A DNA stretch of 19,729 nt, taken from UBA4363 sp002393965 (lineage in GTDB: Bacteria; Bacteroidota; Bacteroidia; Bacteroidales; Paludibacteraceae). Below, piece after piece: positions 6,962-14,882 of this stretch. Positions within the stretch are counted from its first letter, which is position 1, and each line of letters starts with the position of its first letter. The position numbers and the translations under genes were made by a program. The notes beneath the pieces were generated by a model, which was not told where the DNA came from, did not search any database, and saw only the letters and a list, made by a program, of their open reading frames with translations. The stretch is from NCBI GenBank assembly GCA_946542925.1, contig CAMNLA010000031.1, positions 1 through 19,729 on the forward strand, written 5' to 3'.

Positions 6962-8182
6962 TCACTCTTTCGGTAAATCAGAAGGACGAACAGAACTCGG
7001 TATATTCACTACCCGGTCCGCAAAATATACAGTATTCTTCAATCCATCGTTCTCGCACTTCTCAAACATAGGAAGCCGGTTCATCAGTTCCCAGATAGGC
7101 CGTGTCATCACGCCGTTGTCGTTTGTCTGAGTCAGGAAGTCCTGTTGTGCCTTCTTATCAGGCATGATGACCACGTTGAGCCAGTAGTTAGAGCACGTAT
7201 CGGGGGAATCCACGAAGAACTCAATGTCCGGGATATTCCTGAAGAACGCTTCGTATTCGGCTGCCACCCTGCGTTTGCTTGCCACGTAGTCATCCAGGTG
7301 TTCCAGCTGTGCGCAACCGAGAGCGGCATTGATATTAGGCATCCGGTAGTTGAAACCGATATGGTCGTGTCGGAACTCCCAACGGTGAGGTATCTTAGCC
7401 TGTGTGGTGATATGCTTGGCGAAGTCGCCTAACTCCTCATCGTTGAAAAGCATCATACCTCCGCCGCCTGTAGTAATCGTCTTGTTGCCATTGAAAGACA
7501 GCGCCCCGATTTTACCGAATGTTCCAGTGTGTCGGCCTTTGTACCTGGAGCCGATACTCTCAGCCGCATCCTCGATCAGTTCGATATGCCATTCGTTGCA
7601 GATGTCGGCAATCTCCTCTATTCGAGCGGGGTGTCCAAACGTGTGCATCGGAACACAGGCCTTGATACGCCGTCCCGTATTCTTATTATAGCAAGCCAGG
7701 GTGTCTTCGCGAAACGCGAAATCGTGGTACTTATCCAGTTCGCCCAAGCGGGAATTCATCCGCACCTCCGCATTCTTCCGCAGCCATTCCTTCAGTGCGT
7801 CGGGCGAAAGTCCCATTGTAGAGCGGTCCACATCCAGGAAAACGGGGTATGCTCCGATGTAGCTCAGGGCGTTTTCGGTAGCGATGAACGTCAGCGCCTG
7901 AGTCAGCACTTCGTCGTCACGCTTCACGCCCACGAGCAGCAGGCTCATGTGCAGCGCGTTGGTTCCGCTGACGCAGACCACGGCGCGTTTGCAGCCCGTA
8001 TAGAGCGCCATGTCGCGTTCGAATCGGTCCACGAAATTTCCGACGCTTGACACGAAAGTCGAGTCGATACATTCGTTCAGGTACTTCTTCTCGTTGCCGA
8101 CGAACAGGGGCACCGACAGAGGGACGAAATCTGCGTTCCCGTACAGTTCGTGTATAAAATCAGTAATTTTTTTGTACGACAT
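6962..8182 (-). CDS. legC: PLP-dependent sugar aminotransferase (LegC-like, DegT/DnrJ/EryC1 family)
   Basis: The enzyme transfers an amino group from glutamate to the 4-keto NDP-sugar, giving the 4-amino-4,6-dideoxy sugar. The 406-residue protein shows the family landmarks: SGTNALHMSLL (72-82) for phosphate binding, EDAAES at 204-209 with the Asp that contacts the PLP ring nitrogen, and SFNGNKTITTGGGG with the Schiff-base Lys234. Length is within the LegC range, and a stretch of about 30 residues (141-171) is inserted before the CVPMHTFGHPA motif. It sits 37 bases after the LegB-like gene and 4 bases before legH. I see no defect in the active site. Other sugar aminotransferases of this family (PglE, PseC) are alternatives resolved only by context. 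Confidence 0.87.
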   Translation of the reverse strand: MSYKKITDFIHELYGNADFVPLSVPLFVGNEKKYLNECIDSTFVSSVGNFVDRFERDMALYTGCKRAVVCVSGTNALHMSLLLVGVKRDDEVLTQALTFIATENALSYIGAYPVFLDVDRSTMGLSPDALKEWLRKNAEVRMNSRLGELDKYHDFAFREDTLACYNKNTGRRIKACVPMHTFGHPARIEEIADICNEWHIELIEDAAESIGSRYKGRHTGTFGKIGALSFNGNKTITTGGGGMMLFNDEELGDFAKHITTQAKIPHRWEFRHDHIGFNYRMPNINAALGCAQLEHLDDYVASKRRVAAEYEAFFRNIPDIEFFVDSPDTCSNYWLNVVIMPDKKAQQDFLTQTNDNGVMTRPIWELMNRLPMFEKCENDGLKNTVYFADRVVNIPSSVRPSDLPKE

Positions 8183-8219
8183 CCTCTTCTAACAAATTTA
8201 TAGCGTTCTGTATCTGGCC

Positions 8220-9428
8220 TTACATCTTCTGGTCGAGATTCTTTCCCTTCTCCTGGTGTTCGAAATTCGGCAGAAACGTCTTCAAAGCCATCACAACGTC
8301 CTCCTTCGTAAAGTCCGGCTGGTGGAACAGTGCCTCCAGTTTCCCGAAAAACTCGTTGACCTCCTGCAGCGGTCGTCTCTTGTTCTTCTCGATGACGCCG
8401 AGTGTCCGGAAGCGGTTCCTATTGATCTGTTCTCCCTCCACGAAGAACTCCTCGAAACTTTTCTCGCCGGTGGTATCGCTGCGTGAATAGACGACGGGGT
8501 AGGTATGGGAGTCAGGCGTCATAGAGGCGGCATAGTTTTTCGCCTCCTCGTCGGACTGGAAGACCCGTTTCTGGTAGCCGAGAGCGGCGATGAAATCATC
8601 GCATATCTCGGAGAACGTCTTCATCTGGTTCTCGTTCAGTTTCGGGAAGAAGATCTCGCCGCTCTTGCCCAAGAGACAAGCGAGCATGCATATCTGTCCA
8701 CTCTCGGCGGGCGAGACGAAATAGCGTCGGACGTCGGAGGGAGCCGCGAGCGGTTGTTTCTTCATGATGCGTTCGATCCATCCGGCAGGCAGGCTTCCGT
8801 TGCTGAAAGCGACGTTGGCGAAACGAGCGGTTGTCACGGGGAAGAGGTCGGCATAAGCCATGATGAGATCCTCCATGATTCGTTTGCTTGCCCCCATGAT
8901 ATTGACGGGGTTTGCCGCCTTGTCGGTCGAGACGCAGAAGAAATGTCGGGGTGGGAACTCGGTCAGCAGGTCGAGTAGTTTCTTCGCCTTGATATCATTG
9001 TTCTCGATCAGAGCCTGAACGGAATACTTATCCTTCTCGCTACGCACGTGTTTGTGAGCTGAGAAGTTCGCCACGATATCGAATCCTCCGTTTGCCCGGA
9101 AGATCCGTTCAAAGATCGGGTCGGCGAAATTGAGCGTATAAGTGCGGTAGTCCTGCGGGATGAAGAGTCCTGCGGAAGAGCGCAGATCTCGGGTAAGTTC
9201 GGCGAGTCCGTTCTCGTTAAGGTCCACGACGACCAGCTGTGAGGGTCGGAAGGGAAGGATTGCCTTAATAAAAGAGGAGCCTATGGATCCTGCGCCACCG
9301 ATGACCAGCAGGGATTTCCCTTCTGTCTGTTGGGTCAGACGTTCAGCATTGTCCTGGATATCGTGAGCAAAGAGGCTCTCCTGACGTTCGGTTACGAAAT
9401 CGTTTATGAATTGATTGATATTAATCAT
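8220..9428 (-). CDS. legB: FlaA1/CapD-type NDP-HexNAc 4,6-dehydratase (LegB role)
   Basis: This extended short-chain dehydrogenase likely converts NDP-GlcNAc to the 4-keto-6-deoxy sugar, the first committed step. The 402-residue protein has the nucleotide-binding loop GGAGSIGS at 44-51, acidic Asp69 for NAD(P) ribose binding, and the signature STDKAANPVNIMGASKR at 167-183. In that signature Met178 takes the place of the Tyr of the usual YxxxK and Lys182 is kept, as in the FlaA1/PglF subgroup. About 40 residues precede the Rossmann fold, with no membrane segments, unlike PglF. It begins the nonulosonic module, 25 bases after the pyruvyl transferase gene. Campylobacter LegB is shorter, so assignment of the LegB step comes from position and family, not orthology. 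Confidence 0.8.
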   Translation of the reverse strand: MININQFINDFVTERQESLFAHDIQDNAERLTQQTEGKSLLVIGGAGSIGSSFIKAILPFRPSQLVVVDLNENGLAELTRDLRSSAGLFIPQDYRTYTLNFADPIFERIFRANGGFDIVANFSAHKHVRSEKDKYSVQALIENNDIKAKKLLDLLTEFPPRHFFCVSTDKAANPVNIMGASKRIMEDLIMAYADLFPVTTARFANVAFSNGSLPAGWIERIMKKQPLAAPSDVRRYFVSPAESGQICMLACLLGKSGEIFFPKLNENQMKTFSEICDDFIAALGYQKRVFQSDEEAKNYAASMTPDSHTYPVVYSRSDTTGEKSFEEFFVEGEQINRNRFRTLGVIEKNKRRPLQEVNEFFGKLEALFHQPDFTKEDVVMALKTFLPNFEHQEKGKNLDQKM

Positions 9429-9453
9429 GGATGTATATCCGTTTTCTTTGGGA

Positions 9454-10620
9454 TTAGTGTTCGGAGGGGAGACCTATGGTATTCCAGATTGTCTGCCACA
9501 TCTCCTCTGTCTTTGAGTTGTTGACAGCAATCCTTTCGTTGAGTTTGGTTCTGATGTCGCGGTTGTTCTCGGGAGACAGCATTTCACGGATGCGCTGGCA
9601 GAGCGAATCGTTGTCGGAGGTATCCAGTACGCAGTTCTGCTGTTCATAGTCCTTGAACAGCATCTCGTACTTATGGCTCCAGCTGGTTGCGAGGCACGGC
9701 ACGGCGGTATCGAGCGCGCTTGCCACTCCGTGGAAGCGAGAGGAGATGACGAGATAGGATCGTGAGATGAACCCTTTCGTCTCCAGAGCGTTGAGGTCGG
9801 ATACCACCTCGACGTCCTGTTCCTGTCCGATCCGGCGGCACAGAGCGAGGTCTTCTGGTCCCTCGTGGTTGAGCAGGAACACCTTTCGTCCGTCTTGTTT
9901 TCCCTCGTGTATGGCAGAGACGAGGAACCGTTGATAACTCTCCGCCGATTCTCCGCCACGTCTTATCATCTGGCAGTTGGGGATAATGGTCAAGTAATCG
10001 TTTTGGTCCTTGTATCTATCGGGAACGGTTCCTTGAACCGAGATGGTAAAATCGGGGTAGAGGAGCAGTTTCTCCTTGTTGAACCCAGCCTTGAGCGCAT
10101 AGTCGTAGGACACCTCTTCTCGAGCGATGAGCAGGTCGGCATATCGGTTGATTGCCTCAAGCATCCTTTTGCTGTTGTTCTTTTCGAAGGGTCCCAGTGC
10201 CTGAGGCAGGAACACGATCTTGGTTCCGTTGTCGTGATGCCGTCGGAGATAGTCGGTAAACATCTCGGTGCGTTCGTTGGACCAATTCCATTTATCCGAG
10301 AACGCAAAGCCCGACGCGTCAAAAAGAATCTTTGTGTTTTTTTTGATAATATAGTAATTGAATCTGGACCAGATTTTATGCAGTTCGCTCAGGATCCTTC
10401 TCATGTGCAGACTTTCTACGAGTCGGGTTCGTTGCCAAGGGATGAGAATTTTTTGTTTAGTGTGGAAATAGCCAGAATGGACTGGATCCCCGACGTAGCG
10501 AATGGCAGCGGAGGGGCACTTCTTCTCGAGTTCCTGGATGATGGCATAGAACATGAGTTCTGCGCCTTTATTCTTTTTGTTGGTACCGTCTATCTGGACA
10601 ATCATAGGTTGCTTTTTCAT
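9454..10620 (-). CDS. Polysaccharide pyruvyl transferase family protein
   Basis: Members add a ketal-linked pyruvate from phosphoenolpyruvate to a sugar of a surface polysaccharide, giving a negative charge. The 388-residue product starts with a Rossmann-type IDGTNKKNKGAELMFYAII and contains FLPQALGPFEK, LLIAREEVSYDYALKAG and the family's C-terminal SSRFHGVASALDTAVPCLAT, where the RFHG motif is conserved. There is no signal peptide. The start is the second codon of a possible longer read and follows the aldo/keto reductase remnant by about 19 bases, so the 5' side may be rearranged. Eight consecutive A residues on the coding strand (10337-10344) fall within the gene near codon 93. The target sugar is unknown. 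It pairs with the ferredoxin/F420-like protein upstream, a frequent combination in glycan loci. Confidence 0.85.
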   Translation of the reverse strand: MKKQPMIVQIDGTNKKNKGAELMFYAIIQELEKKCPSAAIRYVGDPVHSGYFHTKQKILIPWQRTRLVESLHMRRILSELHKIWSRFNYYIIKKNTKILFDASGFAFSDKWNWSNERTEMFTDYLRRHHDNGTKIVFLPQALGPFEKNNSKRMLEAINRYADLLIAREEVSYDYALKAGFNKEKLLLYPDFTISVQGTVPDRYKDQNDYLTIIPNCQMIRRGGESAESYQRFLVSAIHEGKQDGRKVFLLNHEGPEDLALCRRIGQEQDVEVVSDLNALETKGFISRSYLVISSRFHGVASALDTAVPCLATSWSHKYEMLFKDYEQQNCVLDTSDNDSLCQRIREMLSPENNRDIRTKLNERIAVNNSKTEEMWQTIWNTIGLPSEH

Positions 10621-10638
10621 CGTTTGAGTAGGGAATTT

Positions 10639-10948
10639 TTAACCGTATTTTTCAGTTTCATTATCTGATATTTCCGTTTTTGTTTTCCAAGAGAATCTTG
10701 ATTTCAAATCATACCGGATTCGTTTTCCTAATTCGAGTGTGTTGATCTCGTTCATTTCCTCCTCGGAGAGCGAGAAATCAAAGATGTTGAAATTCTCCTT
10801 GATGTGAAGTTCGTTCCAATTCGTTTGTTCTGAAGGGTTGTGAGAACTTGGATATGACTGTCACTTTCGACAAATCCACCTGTGCCAACCCTGCACCAAC
10901 AAACTCTTCATTATGGTAGTTGTCAGACGTGTCTACTAAATTTACCCC
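10639..10948 (-). pseudogene. Aldo/keto reductase remnant, internally deleted and frameshifted
   Basis: Two pieces of an aldo/keto reductase survive. The first, from 10948 to about 10826, encodes GVNLVDTSDNYHNEEFVG and then VTVISKF, which match the NADPH-dependent family's conserved Asp/Tyr region near its N-terminus. The second, in another frame from about 10822 to a stop at 10639, encodes ELHIKENFNIFDFSLSEEEM followed by a tail ending in KYG, which matches the family's C-terminus. Roughly two thirds of a normal reductase of about 300 residues is missing, including the catalytic Lys and His region, and there is no start codon of its own. The remnant begins exactly where the epimerase gene ends, overlapping its stop by a few bases, so the fusion point looks like a deletion or recombination joint. 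Confidence 0.72.
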
Positions 10949-12135
10949 CTCCGTATTGCCTTTTGGATGCATTTTAATAGGTCTTTTTTGTGGGGGAATG
11001 TTCCGCCAATCAAAGGCAGGAATCTCCCGTTATTCAAATATATAATTTGGGAGGAAAGAGCATAATATTTAAGTCTCTCCTTTTTTGTTGCAGTCCCTAA
11101 GTAATCAATGAATTCCAGTTTGTATTTGGATACATCTATCTTATGAAGTTTACAGGACTTTCTAATAATTCTGTCTAATGTGGCATCATAAACAAAGTCA
11201 ATGCCACGCTCGTAGTTGCGTTCCTTATAACCGTTAATGGTCTTTTCTATGCCTGCCTGTAAATCATATGTTGTCTTGAAAGCTGGTACCAACTCCTTTA
11301 TTTTCTCATTACTGCATATCAGGTCATACGAACGTCCAAAGATCCTACCCTCTTTGTCTCCTGCCAGTTCTGTATACTCTTCACTGGTCATATCAAAGAA
11401 AATAGCTTCCTTATTGACCACCTTTTCTACACAACTTATCACTTCATTCCATGAGTAAGCATAATCACCACTTATATTATAAGCCTGTCCATAAGCCTCT
11501 TTGTTGCCTATGACTCCCACAAGTCCTACAGCAAAGTCCTCTACTCGCATCATATTCCATTTTGTAGTACCACCATTCCAGCGGATAATGGGTTTGCCTG
11601 CCAATATGCGAGATACTATAGTCCAATGATAGCCGTAAGGAGGTGTCATTCCATAAGGAATGCGAGAATCATCGTATGTGATACATGGCCTTATAATTGT
11701 ATAGTTTATATGGAGTTCTTTTGCAATATCCATCAGACAACATTCGCTGACCCATTTATTGACACTATAACTCCACTTTTCAAAGACCTTATCGCTGTCT
11801 TCTTTTTTGACTCCCGGCTTTTCATAGTTATACACACAAGCTGAGGAAATAAATACATACTGATCGCAATATTGTGATAATAGCCTCGCGCTATACTCCA
11901 TCTGCTCTTTGTTATAACAGATGAAATCTATGGCTGCATCAAAGTGTAGCCCATGAAGAGCGGTTGTCATATTCTCCTTATTACGGAAGTCTGCTGTTAT
12001 GACTTTCGCTCCCCGTGGCATTACTTTACTTTTAATGCCACGGTTAACTATCGTCACTTCAACAGCCTGCCGTATAGCCTCTTGGACAACAGCTCCGCTA
12101 AGAAGCCCCGTACCTCCTATTACTAATAGCTTCAT
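10942..12135 (-). CDS. NAD-dependent sugar epimerase/dehydratase-like protein
   Basis: This extended short-chain dehydrogenase probably acts on a nucleotide sugar, but the substrate cannot be read from sequence. The 397-residue protein has a glycine-rich NAD-binding loop IGGTGLLSG at 6-14 and a catalytic set of Ser97/Ser98 (FISSACVY) with Tyr123 and Lys127 (YSVNK). From about residue 295 it carries a C-terminal extension of roughly 100 residues that I do not recognise. The base composition is AT-rich compared with the legionaminic genes. It follows the fusion gene by 6 bases. Its stop codon overlaps the aldo/keto reductase remnant. It may modify the nonulosonic acid or another sugar of the glycan. 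Confidence 0.75.
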   Translation of the reverse strand: MKLLVIGGTGLLSGAVVQEAIRQAVEVTIVNRGIKSKVMPRGAKVITADFRNKENMTTALHGLHFDAAIDFICYNKEQMEYSARLLSQYCDQYVFISSACVYNYEKPGVKKEDSDKVFEKWSYSVNKWVSECCLMDIAKELHINYTIIRPCITYDDSRIPYGMTPPYGYHWTIVSRILAGKPIIRWNGGTTKWNMMRVEDFAVGLVGVIGNKEAYGQAYNISGDYAYSWNEVISCVEKVVNKEAIFFDMTSEEYTELAGDKEGRIFGRSYDLICSNEKIKELVPAFKTTYDLQAGIEKTINGYKERNYERGIDFVYDATLDRIIRKSCKLHKIDVSKYKLEFIDYLGTATKKERLKYYALSSQIIYLNNGRFLPLIGGTFPHKKDLLKCIQKAIRRG

Positions 12136-12141
12136 CCTAAA

Positions 12142-13827
12142 TCAGTATTTGCGTTTTAGTATTGTCAAAGTGGTTTCTGGCACATAATCACTTATGGCCT
12201 CAAAATCTCTCTCTTTAAGTAGGCGTCGTACTTCGGTAGCGTTGATGACGCGTTTCTCATCGATCGCCAAGCGAGGTATCTCGCAGAACTCCATGCCGTA
12301 TTTCGGCAGGATGCGTCGCATATTCTCATTATAATTTAGAGTAACGGGGTCGAATGGTTCTTCGCCTGCAAATCGCTTCTTAATGTTCAAAGGTGGTGCT
12401 ATGTATTTACAGAAAGTTTCAACATCCATAGACACGTCGAAATTTTTCTCTTTTACATAGTCTTTCATAAAGTACTCTGGGAAAGTCAGAGATGAAATGA
12501 TAAATTTTCCACTTGAAACTACCACGACATTTTTCAGGTCAGCAGTGCCTTGTTTCACCATCTCAAAACGGTCTTCATATTTGAAGAAAGACTTGTCTTC
12601 CTTAACAACAAATACATAAAGTCGTTCAACCTGTTTTGCTGCATATTCTATTAAATATCGGTGACCTTTGGTAAAAGGGTTACAGTTCATCACAATTGAA
12701 CCACAAACCATCTTTTCATTTTGCAGCGGATATTCTTGCAGGATGGAAGATGTATATTCATTTACCTCCTTATAGAAATCAGAATTATTATTCTTCTTTA
12801 AATACTCCTTTAAATGTTCAGACTTAAAGGAGGTAAATAAAGAATCATCCACTTGCTTGCCCGCAAAATTTTGCCTAATCATGTCTGCAACTATGATTTC
12901 TGCCACATGCTGATAGCCAATATGATTCATGTGACCAGGCTTATCGTAGAAACACCACTTGGCTTCGGGATACTCATGCCATTCGTGTGTAATCTCCTTA
13001 TACTTCACACCAGCATCTTCCCAGTGTTTGAGCAGTCTCTTGTCTATATGCATCATATAGAAAAGAATAATGTCGCCTTCTTTATAACCTACGCAGTCAT
13101 TAAGAAAGTTATGCTCCAAATATTCATCCTCACCGCCCCACAATCCATGATTAACCACACGTATATCTGTTATTCCGTGATTATTCAGCTGCAATTGTAT
13201 CTGGCTGGGAAGGCTGTTCTTGTCCTCAACAGCATAGCCAAAAGCTCCACACCGTCCATAGACATGGATTGTACGGGTAAATTTCTCTGGCTGGAAACAG
13301 ACGATTCGTTTACCTTCTATCACATTGACATATTTACTTGCAAAATCCTCATGACAATAAATGTCTCCTTTAGCTATAACTTGTGGTATCTTTCCCAGTT
13401 CCGCAATATACTCCCGACTGTACAAATCCCCGAACAATTCCTTCAAATCATCCTCATACTGGTCAATATGTTCTATTAGGAATGGAAAGTTAATAGTATT
13501 TGCCATTCGTTTCTGTGCCGAATCTGAGTAAACAAAACCTGTCTTTTCCTTTCCTATTCTGTTATAATAATATACAGGAACATTCTTCTTAGCCAATAAA
13601 ACAAGGGCATCATTCATCGCCAAGAACAGCTCTGATGCTTTTTGTGCCTTTGATGGAATTGCCGTGGATTTTTTCATCAGACGGGAAACGATACCCCTTA
13701 TATATCTTGATTCAGATAATACAACCACATTCTTTTTTAAAGCACCAATCAGCCCAAGAACATTTTTTACGTATACTGGCTTAAGGCCCATGTAATTATA
13801 ATATTTTTCTATTGCAGTTTTATTCAT
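12142..13827 (-). CDS. Fusion protein: SGNH-hydrolase-like domain and citrate lyase ligase-like nucleotidyltransferase domain
   Basis: The 561-residue product has three parts. Residues 1-165 are an unrecognised, mostly helical N-terminal region. Residues 180-320 resemble an SGNH hydrolase: VYGRCGAFGYAVED (189-202) is at the block I position, VVNHGLWGG (224-232) at the Asn-containing block, and DKPGHMNHIGY (295-305) at the Asp-His block. The block I nucleophile would be Cys193 or is absent, not Ser. Residues 375-561 resemble the adenylyltransferase domain of citrate lyase ligase (CitC), with NPFTKGH (383-389) as the (H/T)xGH motif and INATEVR (528-534) as the counterpart of the ISxTxxR motif. 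No citrate lyase genes are nearby. In this locus a role in decorating the glycan, with nucleotidyl-activated acyl groups, is an inference. Low GC matches its neighbours. Confidence 0.7.
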   Translation of the reverse strand: MNKTAIEKYYNYMGLKPVYVKNVLGLIGALKKNVVVLSESRYIRGIVSRLMKKSTAIPSKAQKASELFLAMNDALVLLAKKNVPVYYYNRIGKEKTGFVYSDSAQKRMANTINFPFLIEHIDQYEDDLKELFGDLYSREYIAELGKIPQVIAKGDIYCHEDFASKYVNVIEGKRIVCFQPEKFTRTIHVYGRCGAFGYAVEDKNSLPSQIQLQLNNHGITDIRVVNHGLWGGEDEYLEHNFLNDCVGYKEGDIILFYMMHIDKRLLKHWEDAGVKYKEITHEWHEYPEAKWCFYDKPGHMNHIGYQHVAEIIVADMIRQNFAGKQVDDSLFTSFKSEHLKEYLKKNNNSDFYKEVNEYTSSILQEYPLQNEKMVCGSIVMNCNPFTKGHRYLIEYAAKQVERLYVFVVKEDKSFFKYEDRFEMVKQGTADLKNVVVVSSGKFIISSLTFPEYFMKDYVKEKNFDVSMDVETFCKYIAPPLNIKKRFAGEEPFDPVTLNYNENMRRILPKYGMEFCEIPRLAIDEKRVINATEVRRLLKERDFEAISDYVPETTLTILKRKY

Positions 13828-13854
13828 ACTTATATGAATTATGCTGTTTATTGC

Positions 13855-14880
13855 TTATATGTCAGTCAATTGACGTCTTTTTCCTATCAATTGGGGACAA
13901 TACTTGTTAAGCAAGTGATTTAATATCGCATATAAAATCAATATAGAAACTAAACTGATTGTCAAGAACTCAAAATAATTCACAGAGGGATATATGTATC
14001 GTATTATTGGTTCTATCACCCAATTTAAAACTGGACGATGGAAGGCATATACAACGATAGACTCTCTACCTAAAAATAGCAGACCCTTTTCTGTTGAATT
14101 GTCATGTTCCCATAACTGAGATATGTACCACAAGAAAAAACAAGCGCATGCTGTATAAATGAAATTTACAATCCAATCCCCTTGAACAAGAAAGTTACGA
14201 ACAAACTCTAATCTCTGTGGTGAAAATAGTCCAATAGTTAGGCATGTCACCAAGGCCATAACCCCGAATATCCAATTATTTAACCGTTCACCATAATAAT
14301 GTCTCAGAAGATACCCAAAGTGAAAGAAAGTCAATCCTAATAATATGTTTCCATAACTCAATATCTGCACCTTGTTATGCGTGATGTATGCAGCAAGAAT
14401 ACATCCCAGGATGATGACGTTCTTAATTTTACCCCCCGTTTTACTCAATGCATAGTATATGATGTTACAAAAGAAGAGGCTAAAGAGAAACCATAAAGGT
14501 CCATTTTGACGGACACAACCAGTTCTAATAGATGCAAATAAATCCAAATCACCTAATTGTCCACTTGTCAGCAGACAGTACACTTCAAAAATGACAACAC
14601 CCCAAATAGAGAATGTAACATAAGGTATGCCTATCTTCTTTAATTTATCAAGAAGGAAGTTCCTGAAATCCTTTTTATCTGAGAAGAAATATCCTGAGCC
14701 GACATAGAATGTTGCCATGAAAAATGACATGAATGTGAATACAGATGCTCCTTCCTCTGGCTCTCCAAAGGTGATTTTACCATAGTTTAGACTTATATGA
14801 TAAATCAGCATCCATAGTATCATCAACCCCCTAATCCAATCAAAGTAGTTGAGTCGTTTTTTAACATTTACTTGCTCCAT
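13855..14880 (-). CDS. Membrane acyltransferase (acyltransferase 3 family)
   Basis: Proteins of this family O-acetylate or otherwise acylate surface sugars on the inner membrane. The product is 341 residues with about ten hydrophobic segments. The N-terminal signature RLNYFDWIRGLMILWMLIYH holds the Arg and His (YHIS) expected of the catalytic region, and there is a later family block FLGRESIVVYAFHRPVLNW. I chose the ATG at 14880. It is preceded by AGGAG at a proper distance and lies two bases after the stop of the upstream gene. A longer read to 14934 would overlap that gene by about 50 bases. The AT-rich composition links it to the fusion and epimerase genes. Confidence 0.85.
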   Translation of the reverse strand: MEQVNVKKRLNYFDWIRGLMILWMLIYHISLNYGKITFGEPEEGASVFTFMSFFMATFYVGSGYFFSDKKDFRNFLLDKLKKIGIPYVTFSIWGVVIFEVYCLLTSGQLGDLDLFASIRTGCVRQNGPLWFLFSLFFCNIIYYALSKTGGKIKNVIILGCILAAYITHNKVQILSYGNILLGLTFFHFGYLLRHYYGERLNNWIFGVMALVTCLTIGLFSPQRLEFVRNFLVQGDWIVNFIYTACACFFLWYISQLWEHDNSTEKGLLFLGRESIVVYAFHRPVLNWVIEPIIRYIYPSVNYFEFLTISLVSILILYAILNHLLNKYCPQLIGKRRQLTDI

Positions 14881-14882
14881 AA

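Noticed and set aside
2417..9428. Pseudaminic acid pathway
   Set aside because: The hydrolysing 2-epimerase is of the NeuC/LegG type, and no PseG-type nucleotidase is present. A PtmE-like gene points to the legionaminic route.
9865..10668. A 267-residue plus-strand ORF
   Set aside because: It is a shadow of the pyruvyl transferase gene on the other strand, which has clear family motifs.
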